Positions 1 to 5,535 of a DNA stretch of 12,327 nt are shown piece by piece. The notes under the pieces were generated by a model. It was not told where the DNA came from and searched no databases. It was given only the letters and a program-made list of their open reading frames with translations. Source of the stretch: JBCBUE01 sp039818285. Lineage in GTDB: Bacteria > Planctomycetota > Phycisphaerae > Phycisphaerales > Phycisphaeraceae. Both the position numbers and the translations under genes were made by a program. How positions within the stretch are numbered: position 1 is the stretch's first letter; every line of letters starts with the position of its first letter. The stretch covers positions 1-12,327 of the forward strand of contig JBCBUE010000087.1 in the NCBI GenBank assembly GCA_039818285.1, given 5' to 3'.

Positions 1-49
1 CGCTACGCTCCGCCCGCCTCAGCACATTGCCTCCGGTCTACCGTAGACT

Positions 50-235
50 GTGGACACAACCGTGGGGGAAGGTCACCCCGACCACGTCGAGATCACCGCC
101 AACCTCGCCCGCGCCAAGCTCCGCCGCGGCGACCCCCTCGACGAGCTCCGCCCGCTCTTTGAGGACATCGTCCTCAAGGACCCCCGCCCCGTCTGGCGCA
201 ACTGGGCCCGCGAAAAACTCGCGCTGATAGACTGA
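50..235 (+). CDS. TPR-like C-terminal fragment or small hypothetical protein
   Basis: A 61-residue reading frame starts at a GTG (position 50) just after an in-frame TAG at 44-46 and ends at TGA 233-235. The segment GEGHPDHVEITANLARAKLR, followed by a stretch reading LFEDIVLKDPRP and WAREKLALID, resembles the last helices of tetratricopeptide repeat proteins, where GxDHPD and a run of A/L-rich helix are common. Such tails are frequent in planctomycete kinase-TPR proteins. It is far too short for a complete TPR protein, so it is either the remnant of a gene whose front part lies out of frame or beyond the window, or an independent small gene. The codons end mostly in G or C, which supports real coding sequence. 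No Shine-Dalgarno sequence is evident before the GTG. The start is uncertain and the family call is tentative. Confidence 0.4.
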   Translation: MDTTVGEGHPDHVEITANLARAKLRRGDPLDELRPLFEDIVLKDPRPVWRNWAREKLALID

Positions 236-261
236 ACCGAAGGGTCCTCCGGAAGAAATGA

Positions 262-289
262 ACAAATAAAAGTGATGCTCAGACATCAC
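262..289 (-). terminator. Intrinsic terminator reading leftward
   Basis: GTGATG (272-277) and CATCAC (284-289) form a perfect 6-bp stem with a 6-nt loop. Read on the minus strand, the hairpin is followed at once by TTTTATTT (complement of 264-271), the arrangement of a rho-independent terminator. It would stop leftward transcripts. The nearest minus-strand gene seen is the sulfatase, which ends about 760 bases away, so its true client is unclear. Confidence 0.55.
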
Positions 290-290
290 C

Positions 291-306
291 CCTAACTTGA
301 GTTAGG
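291..306. repeat. Short perfect inverted repeat (hairpin)
   Basis: CCTAAC (291-296) and GTTAGG (301-306) pair around a TTGA loop. The hairpin lies one base from the terminator stem at 272-289 and ten bases before the left copy of the 144-bp repeat. It may add to termination or mark the edge of the repeat element. Confidence 0.5.
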
Positions 307-315
307 TGGTAACAC

Positions 316-459
316 CGACGGGTGGATTTGTTCACATGATTCATATGCGCGCGCCGGCCCGATTCTGGGGCTTTAGATCGCTAAGTGCTGATTCTCCCGC
401 GGATTCCCGTGAACTCCCGCGTTGTCCCGGATTGACTCCTTTTGCCATTCTTTGCCGGG
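316..459 (+). repeat. 144-bp direct repeat, left copy
   Basis: This segment matches 11415-11557 in the same orientation, with five mismatches and one single-base gap by eye (about 96% identity). The match starts at CGACGGGTGGATTTG and ends at CTTTGCCGGG; sequence on both outer sides differs. The first 58 bases are identical. The two copies lie 11,099 bases apart and bracket all the sugar-related genes. It has no convincing reading frame. It carries a 10-bp-phased TCCCG array and a CATTCTTTGCCG word. It could be an attachment-site or insertion duplication, or a dispersed intergenic element of this genome. Confidence 0.92.
395..429 (+). promoter_or_regulatory. Four TCCCG words at exact 10-bp spacing
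   Basis: TCCCG occurs at 395, 405, 415 and 425, one helical turn apart, with unrelated bases between. The right-hand copy of the repeat keeps the spacing at 11493, 11503, 11513 and 11523, with the third word changed to GCCCG. A 10-bp period excludes a codon repeat and fits a protein that binds one face of the DNA. The binding protein is unknown. Confidence 0.45.
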
Positions 460-505
460 TCTGAATCGCGGTAAAGAATGAGTAAATCCGCACAAAGAAT
501 GGCAA
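442..505. repeat. 13-bp perfect inverted repeat with a third internal copy
   Basis: TTGCCATTCTTTG (442-454) is mirrored exactly by CAAAGAATGGCAA (493-505). Between them lies CGGTAAAGAATG (469-480), a near match to the reverse complement of CATTCTTTGCCG. The left arm belongs to the 144-bp repeat; the right arm lies beyond it and is missing from the right-hand copy. It could be an operator array or the footprint of an inversion or insertion at the edge of the locus. Confidence 0.6.
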
Positions 506-508
506 GCG

Positions 509-1012
509 GTGAGGCGGGGATATCCCGGATTATCGGCGACAAGGGATAAGGATTCGGAGCTGCTGAGCTGGCTCTGCGGGGTTGGTCAAGGGGCCAATTC
601 GACTGTCATCTCTCGGAACTTCCTAGACCTGTGTCGTTGCATCCGATCGGTGTGCATTCCGGGAGAAGGGTGTGCGATTCATCAGTCCGCTGCTGTTTTT
701 CATCGCCAATGCCGCGGAGCGTTGAATCGGTGGCGGATCGCCGCTGTGGATCGGCTGGGTCATCTCGTGTCTGATGAGCGCGTCGCGCCCGAGACGGCGC
801 GCAAGGCCGCAACAGTCTTGCTGCGTTACGCGTCGCCTTCCTGTATGCCCGGCCCGCGTCCTGACGACGACCCGAACCCGGAAGGCGACGCCGACGAGGA
901 TTTCGACGGTAGCTTGCTGCGGGCAATCCTGTACGGCGATCTGCCCGATCAGCCACGGGGTCGATCCGCACGTCCGGCTGACACCGCATGGCCTCGGTCA
1001 GCACTCGCCTGA
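509..1012 (+). CDS. Hypothetical protein, possibly decayed
   Basis: A 167-residue frame starts at GTG 509 and ends at TGA 1010-1012. I do not recognise a family. The second half looks more protein-like than the first. It has a helical stretch, AAVDRLGHLVSDERVAPETA, then a helix ending VLLRYA, then an acidic segment rich in D and E (about residues 114-131) and a Pro/Arg/Ala-rich tail. The first 75 residues have a mixed, Cys-rich composition and less GC-ended codon use, so the true start may be internal or the 5' part may be degraded. It is convergent with the sulfatase, with 35 bases between their ends, and sits just inside the left 144-bp repeat. It could be the remnant of a gene disrupted when the locus arrived. 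Confidence 0.35.
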   Translation: MRRGYPGLSATRDKDSELLSWLCGVGQGANSTVISRNFLDLCRCIRSVCIPGEGCAIHQSAAVFHRQCRGALNRWRIAAVDRLGHLVSDERVAPETARKAATVLLRYASPSCMPGPRPDDDPNPEGDADEDFDGSLLRAILYGDLPDQPRGRSARPADTAWPRSALA

Positions 1013-1047
1013 ATCCTGAAAGACCAGTGCCATCTTCTGAAACTCCT

Positions 1048-2484
1048 TCAGCTTGCGTCTCTGCCCCAGATGGCGCTCGGACTCTGATTACAGAGAGGGG
1101 TGAGTCGATCGGAGGTGTCGTCTTCGCGTGTGATGGCGCCGGAGCGATGTCGATCGATCGACTGTCGACAGTTGTCGAGGTTGATCGAGCCGGAGAGGTC
1201 TTGTGATTCTGCCGGGTCATCGGCGAGGTTGAAGAACTGCTCTTCGCCAGTGCGAGTCCATCGGATGTATTTTTCATACTGCTGGACGACATAACGAAAA
1301 TGCTGATCTTCCCACCAGCATTCGCCAAAAACCTGTTCGCGGCCGTGGTCTCCGCGGCCGAGCGCGGGCACGAGGGACCGCCCATCTTCGGGGCCGAGGT
1401 GCTCGGGGGGATCGATGCCGGCGAGTTCGCAGCAGGTAGGGAGGATGTCTTCGAGGGTGACGAGTTGATCTGACGTGTACGGGCTATCGACACGAGAATT
1501 GCGAAGTGGGGCGATGAACATTGGGATGCGAACAGAACTCTCGTACGGCAGGCTCTTGCGGAAGAGGTGGTGGTCACCCAGCATCTCGCCGTGATCGGAA
1601 GTAAAGACGATCCAAGTCGGTCGGTCCCAATCGCAAAGGGGCGAGCTCTGCCATCGATCGAACAAGTAGTTGAGCTGGTCATCGACGTGATTGATCAATC
1701 CGTAGTAGCCCGCGGCGTGCCGCCGCATCTCTGCAGGCTCGAACGGCCCGCGTGGCGAATCGAGCCTCAGACCAGGCTGCCAAGGTCGATCGCCGACCCA
1801 ATCGCCGATGTTGGGCCGCCAGTCGTTCTGGGCGTATCGATCCCAGTATGGCTGAGGGGGGAGTGCGGGTTGATGTGGGGCCCAATAGCTCAGATGGAGG
1901 AAGAACGGGCAAGCGGGGTCTCGGAGGACCTCGAGGAACTCGGCGGCCGCATTCGTCACCCAGTTCGTGTGATGGAGGCGTTCGGGCAGCGTCCAGGGGC
2001 GAGCGTTGCGGTCGTTGGACATGACGCCGAAAGGCAGCGTGTGCGGCGCGTCCGATTGGCGCATGAACCAGTCGGCGTAGTCGTTGCGTCGTTGATGAGC
2101 GGTGCGGCGGCGGTCGTTGGGGGTTTCCGACTGCAGGATGTGGTGGTAGCCGTGACGAACGCCCGGTTCGGCGACGTGGAGCTTGCCGACCAGATAGGTG
2201 TGATAGCCGGCTTCGCCGAGCAGACAGGGGAGGGTGGTGGGGGGGTGAAAGGGCTGAGCTTCGCGGTTGCGGTTGAGGCCGTGGTTGGAGGGGTGCATAC
2301 CCGAGATGATGCTGCGACGGGCCGGGATGCACACAGGGCACGTGGAATACGCGCGGGTGAAATTGACGCCACGAGCCGCGAGGCTGTCAAGGAACGGGGT
2401 CCGCAGCTCCGAGTGACCGTTAAATGACAGGCAGTCGTAGCGCTGCTGATCGGTGGTGATGAGGATGATGTTGGGTCGCGCCAT
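1048..2484 (-). CDS. Type I (formylglycine) sulfatase
   Basis: This 478-residue protein removes sulfate esters, most likely from a sugar. Near the N-terminus TTDQQR (10-15) carries the metal-binding Asp12 and Gln13. The signature CIPARRSIISG has Cys52, Pro54 and Arg56 in the C-x-P-x-R pattern in which Cys is converted to formylglycine. Further expected active-site residues are Lys101 and His103 (GKLHV), His204 (WAPHQP), Asp297-His298 (TSDHGEMLGDHH) and Lys310. The C-terminus shows the usual FFNLADDPAESQDL element. Length is typical of the S1 sulfatase family. The start is firm: an in-frame TAA lies four codons upstream, so there is no signal peptide and the enzyme is predicted to be cytoplasmic. 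It is the third gene of the minus-strand operon, 50 bases after the prepilin-like gene. No maturase is present in the window. The exact substrate is unknown. Confidence 0.95.
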   Translation of the reverse strand: MARPNIILITTDQQRYDCLSFNGHSELRTPFLDSLAARGVNFTRAYSTCPVCIPARRSIISGMHPSNHGLNRNREAQPFHPPTTLPCLLGEAGYHTYLVGKLHVAEPGVRHGYHHILQSETPNDRRRTAHQRRNDYADWFMRQSDAPHTLPFGVMSNDRNARPWTLPERLHHTNWVTNAAAEFLEVLRDPACPFFLHLSYWAPHQPALPPQPYWDRYAQNDWRPNIGDWVGDRPWQPGLRLDSPRGPFEPAEMRRHAAGYYGLINHVDDQLNYLFDRWQSSPLCDWDRPTWIVFTSDHGEMLGDHHLFRKSLPYESSVRIPMFIAPLRNSRVDSPYTSDQLVTLEDILPTCCELAGIDPPEHLGPEDGRSLVPALGRGDHGREQVFGECWWEDQHFRYVVQQYEKYIRWTRTGEEQFFNLADDPAESQDLSGSINLDNCRQSIDRHRSGAITREDDTSDRLTPLCNQSPSAIWGRDAS

Positions 2485-2534
2485 CGACTTGGTTTAACGG
2501 CTTCGTGAGTCGGCGACAAGCCGGTCGTTCGAGT

Positions 2535-3275
2535 TCAGTCGGTGGCGTCAACCCGGATCCGCTGATCGGCGGCGGCGCCCGCCAGATCGAGTGTCGCATC
2601 GACGTGACCGTCGGCGAAGGCGGTGTTCACGGCGTCGCTATGGCGATAGGTAATCGGGTCGCTGGCCGTGGAGCCGGTGAACCGGACAAGGGTCGTAAAG
2701 CCATTCTTGTAGGTGTCGGTAAGGACAAGCGTGCGGCTTGGAGCGACGAAACCCTCCGTGTACGGAACGATGTCCTCGGCGGTGTCGCGGCTGAATTCGT
2801 TGTTCGGGACGGTGTTGTAGCCAATGCCCATGTTGCGGAAGTGCGTGGGCTCGTTGAGCACCAGATCGCTCGGCTGGGCGGGGCAATAAGAGACCTCGGT
2901 GGAGGACGTCTGCTGACCGCTCGAGTAGGCGGTGGAGCCGATATGTTCATTGCCGAAGTAGTGGCCGGCAAAGACCTCGGACCACCACGGAACCGTCACG
3001 TTGGTCCGGGTCGTACCCTTCCAGTTCAACGTCCCGAAAGTGACGAACGCGGGCGGCGCGGTGCTTTCGTGATCGTGGGCGTACATCTGGATGCCGATGA
3101 GTAGCTGACGCATGCGACTCTTGCAGAGCGTCTGACGCGCGGCGTCGCGTGCGGCCGAGAGCGTGGGCAGCAGGATCGACACCAGCAGCGCGATAATGCT
3201 GATGACGACAAGAAGCTCAACCAACGTGAAGCCGCGTTGGCTCGGTGCTCGACGATCATGGATCAGACACGGCAT
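2535..3275 (-). CDS. Prepilin-type N-terminal cleavage/methylation protein with H-X9-DG motif
   Basis: This 246-residue protein has a class III leader: RRAPSQRG (8-15), the cleavage point G15/F16, then FTLVELLVVISIIALLV (16-32) as the hydrophobic helix, with the conserved Glu at position 5 of the mature form (E20). Near the C-terminus His212 is followed by exactly nine residues and Asp222-Gly223, then HV. This is the H-X9-DG signature of a large planctomycete pseudopilin-like family. The start at ATG 3275 gives a leader of normal size and has GGAG about 9 bases upstream. The gene lies 31 bases after the PEP-CTERM gene and 50 before the sulfatase, so all three are probably co-transcribed. The expected place is the cytoplasmic membrane or cell surface after peptidase processing. 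These proteins are abundant in planctomycetes and their function is mostly unknown. Confidence 0.92.
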   Translation of the reverse strand: MPCLIHDRRAPSQRGFTLVELLVVISIIALLVSILLPTLSAARDAARQTLCKSRMRQLLIGIQMYAHDHESTAPPAFVTFGTLNWKGTTRTNVTVPWWSEVFAGHYFGNEHIGSTAYSSGQQTSSTEVSYCPAQPSDLVLNEPTHFRNMGIGYNTVPNNEFSRDTAEDIVPYTEGFVAPSRTLVLTDTYKNGFTTLVRFTGSTASDPITYRHSDAVNTAFADGHVDATLDLAGAAADQRIRVDATD

Positions 3276-3306
3276 GGCCACTCCGTGGCACGAGAGACGA
3301 GATGAG

Positions 3307-4110
3307 TCAGTGGACGCGGCGATCGCGGATGGCGAGGGCCAACACGCCGCAAGCGACCAGTGCGAGCGATGCGGGCTCGGGGACGAGCACGATCTGGATC
3401 GAGTTGAGGAAACCGCGATCGGCGGTGGGCGTGCCGGCGACCGCGATGTTGATCGCCTCGCCCGGCATGACGGTGACGGTTTGCTTGACGTAGTTCTCAC
3501 CATCGACCCAGTCGGCGGTGAACGAACTGAAGGAGGGGTAGGTCAGCGACTGGCTGGAATAGAGCGCCGAGTCGTAGTCCACTCCCGCGACGCCAGCGCC
3601 GACAAAAGTGGTGGTGGTGTGGCTTGAGTCGCCGACGTTCGTGTTCCGAGCGGTGACGAAAACATCATAAATACCCGCGTCGAGCCCGGTGATCTGCGCG
3701 CCGACACGGGTCGCGTTTCCGGCGTTCCCATCGAAGATCCCGTCCTTACCGACGGACGTGCCGCTGTAGACACCGGTAAAGGTGGCGGAGCCGAGAGCGT
3801 TGGTCTTGCCGGGCTGGTCGCTGAGGTCGATCGTCGAGCCCCCGACGACCGAACCGAGATCAAGGGCAACGCCGGTAGCGCTCGAGCCATCGGCGTAGAA
3901 CAGAGACACCTCGTCGGCCAAGCCGATGGTGTTCCATGTCGAATCGGTGAACGAACTGTCCTCGGTGTGATAGGGGCTGTTGGTCAGTGAGCCTCCGGCG
4001 GCAACGGTCGGGCCGAAGTCCAGCATGAGCACTGCGCCGGCTGCGGGCAGCGCTGTACAGGCCGCGAGGGTGCCGGCAAGCTTGGTCGATGATCGGATCA
4101 AGTTGTTCAT
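3307..4110 (-). CDS. PEP-CTERM sorting domain protein
   Basis: This 267-residue exported protein begins with a signal peptide (about 1-26, ending LPAAGA) and ends with a PEP-CTERM signal: VPEP at 243-246, a hydrophobic helix (247-261) and the basic tail RDRRVH. Such proteins are recognised by an exosortase and placed at the cell surface or in extracellular matrix. The body is Gly/Ser/Thr-rich and beta-like. The element RGFLNSIQIV (232-241) just before the signal is typical of PEP-CTERM proteins with a C-terminal beta-sandwich. It is the first gene of the minus-strand operon and has a strong Shine-Dalgarno (AGGAGG, complement of 4118-4123). Its role in the locus is inferred as surface attachment or polymer binding; no catalytic motif was seen. 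No exosortase lies in the window. Confidence 0.93.
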   Translation of the reverse strand: MNNLIRSSTKLAGTLAACTALPAAGAVLMLDFGPTVAAGGSLTNSPYHTEDSSFTDSTWNTIGLADEVSLFYADGSSATGVALDLGSVVGGSTIDLSDQPGKTNALGSATFTGVYSGTSVGKDGIFDGNAGNATRVGAQITGLDAGIYDVFVTARNTNVGDSSHTTTTFVGAGVAGVDYDSALYSSQSLTYPSFSSFTADWVDGENYVKQTVTVMPGEAINIAVAGTPTADRGFLNSIQIVLVPEPASLALVACGVLALAIRDRRVH

Positions 4111-4117
4111 GTGTTCG

Positions 4118-4145
4118 CCTCCTGAGGGCGTCCTCTCAGGACGCC
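4118..4145 (-). promoter_or_regulatory. Leader hairpin and Shine-Dalgarno of the PEP-CTERM operon
   Basis: In the mRNA of the minus-strand operon, a 7-bp stem (GGCGTCC with GGACGCC, positions 4145-4139 and 4133-4127) with a 5-nt loop stands directly before the AGGAGG ribosome site (4123-4118). A second pairing, CCTGAG (4140-4135) with CTCAGG (4126-4121), uses the loop and stem bases and covers half of the ribosome site. The two folds exclude each other. This could control translation or simply protect the 5' end. Confidence 0.5.
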
Positions 4146-4153
4146 GTTTGAAT

Positions 4154-4164
4154 CGGTAAAGATG
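4154..4164 (-). promoter_or_regulatory. CATCTTTACCG operator-like word
   Basis: Read on the minus strand, CATCTTTACCG followed by ATTCA closely resembles CATTCTTTACCG at 480-469, which is followed by CG and then ATTCA. It lies upstream of the PEP-CTERM leader, where an operator would be placed. It is a candidate site for the adjacent XylR-like regulator. Confidence 0.35.
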
Positions 4165-4231
4165 ACTGGTTTAGGTGAAGACGCTGCGGGTCAAAGAGCC
4201 ATTTAAATGTACTCCAGCGATTCTGAGGCGA

Positions 4232-4271
4232 TTGACAAATACGAAAACCAAATTATCTTTGGTAAAGAATA
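4232..4271 (+). promoter_or_regulatory. Putative promoter and operator of the XylR-like regulator
   Basis: TTGACA (4232-4237), a perfect -35 hexamer, is followed after 16 bases by TATCTT (4254-4259), a 4-of-6 match to a -10 hexamer. A word TGGTAAAGAATA (4260-4271) sits right after the -10, where a bound regulator would block transcription, so self-regulation is possible. The region is AT-rich compared with its surroundings, as expected of a promoter. The ribosome site of the gene is GAAGG near 4310-4314. Confidence 0.5.
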
Positions 4272-4322
4272 CTCGGTGCCGAAGTAACTCAGCCAAATGA
4301 GGCAACCAACGAAGGTTCGGCA

Positions 4323-5519
4323 ATGCGCACCCGATACAAGCAGGCATTAAATCGCAAGCGCGTCATGGTTGGCGTCGGGGTCGGGTACGGTTTTGGTCGA
4401 GACATGATTGCGGGCGTCGTGAGTTACGCGCGTGCTCACGGGCCCTGGGAATTTGTCGGGCAGATCACGCTCGTCGCCGACGCGAAGGCGATCCGGCAGG
4501 CCCCGGCGTACGACGGGCTTATCTTTCATTTTCTCGATGAAGAGTTCGGTCGCGCGGCGATCGAGCGAGGCACGCCCGCGGTCAGCGTGGGCGGCGACGC
4601 CGTGTGTGCGGGCATTTCGCACGTCGCCACCGACGCCGAAGCGATTGGGGAGATGGCCTATGACCACCTCGCCGGTTTAGGCTTGACGAACTTTGCGGTA
4701 TACGGTGGGCGACGCCCCTTTCGTCGTCGCCGCTTGGACGCCTTCGCTGCGCGGGTCGAGTCGAACGGTCAGCCTTGCGTCGACCTTGGCCAGGGCAGTC
4801 GACACGGCTGGTCAAGCGTAGCCAAGAATCGCCAATGGTCGCGTGAGGTTGTTCGACTCAAGCGTCGACTAAAACCATTGGAGACACGCTTGGGCGTCTT
4901 CACCTGGTCGTCTGAAGACGCCCGCCCGCTCGTGGCGGCGTGCGACGAGTTGAGCATCGCGGTGCCCGATCAACTGGCCGTGCTGGGTGTAGACGACGAC
5001 GAGGCGATCTGTGAACTGGCCAATCCACCGATCTCCGCGATCGACCATGGTTGCGAGACCGTCGGCTGGGAAGCCGCGCGTATGCTGGATCGCCTGATGG
5101 CCGGGGACGCGACCGACACAAGTGTGCTTCACGTTCCGCCCGTGCGTGTTGTCGTTCGCCAGTCAACGGACACGCTGTCGATCGAGGACCCGCTGGTCGT
5201 GCAAGCCGTTCGCTGGATCGAGGAGCGGCTCGATCAGGCGATTCGCGTGGAAGACGTGCTCGCGGAGCTGGGCGTCTCGCGGCCCACGCTTGAGCAACGC
5301 TTCCGGCACACCCTCGGCCGAACGGTGCACCGACATTTGATCTATGCGCGAATCAACCGTGCGAAAGAACTGCTGCTCGCGACCGATCTCGATCTTGCAA
5401 CGATTTCCGTTCGCTGTGGTTTCAGTTATCCATCGAAGTTCAGCACGATCTTTCGGCGAGAGACCGGATCATCGCCGACCGACTATCGGCTCAACCACCG
5501 CATGCGCACCGGGCCTTGA
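4323..5519 (+). CDS. XylR-like AraC-family transcription regulator
   Basis: This 398-residue protein has two parts. Residues about 12-282 form a LacI/periplasmic-binding-type sensor domain, recognisable from GLIFHFLDEE, GRRPFRRRRLDAF and the end segment VLGVDDDEAICELANPPISA. Residues about 288-392 form an AraC-type double helix-turn-helix with VEDVLAELGVSRPTLEQRFR and then the second helix pair and GFSYPSKFSTIFRRETGSSP. This order, sensor first and AraC domain last, is that of XylR. It probably binds a mono- or disaccharide released from the polymer and controls the adjacent operons. The start at ATG 4323 is supported by GAAGG 8 bases upstream. It is divergent from the PEP-CTERM operon and convergent with GH16. 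The inducer cannot be read from the sequence; xylose is not implied. Confidence 0.95.
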   Translation: MRTRYKQALNRKRVMVGVGVGYGFGRDMIAGVVSYARAHGPWEFVGQITLVADAKAIRQAPAYDGLIFHFLDEEFGRAAIERGTPAVSVGGDAVCAGISHVATDAEAIGEMAYDHLAGLGLTNFAVYGGRRPFRRRRLDAFAARVESNGQPCVDLGQGSRHGWSSVAKNRQWSREVVRLKRRLKPLETRLGVFTWSSEDARPLVAACDELSIAVPDQLAVLGVDDDEAICELANPPISAIDHGCETVGWEAARMLDRLMAGDATDTSVLHVPPVRVVVRQSTDTLSIEDPLVVQAVRWIEERLDQAIRVEDVLAELGVSRPTLEQRFRHTLGRTVHRHLIYARINRAKELLLATDLDLATISVRCGFSYPSKFSTIFRRETGSSPTDYRLNHRMRTGP

Positions 5520-5520
5520 T

Positions 5521-5533
5521 GTGGCCCGGCCAC
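5521..5533. terminator. Compact hairpin between convergent genes
   Basis: GTGGC (5521-5525) and GCCAC (5529-5533) form a stem with a 3-nt loop, exactly filling the 16-base gap between the stop codons of the regulator and GH16. No T-run follows on either strand, so it would act as a pause or bidirectional block rather than a classical terminator. Confidence 0.45.
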
Positions 5534-5535
5534 GA

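Noticed and set aside
36..48. GTCTAC/GTAGAC inverted repeat near the window start
   Set aside because: The arms are only 6 bp around one base, too tight to fold as a hairpin, and nothing in the surroundings supports an operator.
316..505. CRISPR-like or tandem repeat array
   Set aside because: The short TCCCG words are 10 bp apart with no spacers of CRISPR size, and no cas gene is present.
606..1682. Long minus-strand frame rich in Ser, Thr and Arg
   Set aside because: It overlaps the sulfatase in another frame, and its composition is that of a frame shadow of a GC-rich gene; no domain was recognised.
1567..2427. 286-residue plus-strand frame rich in Val and Gly
   Set aside because: It is antisense to the sulfatase active-site region, and the sulfatase motifs make the other strand certain.
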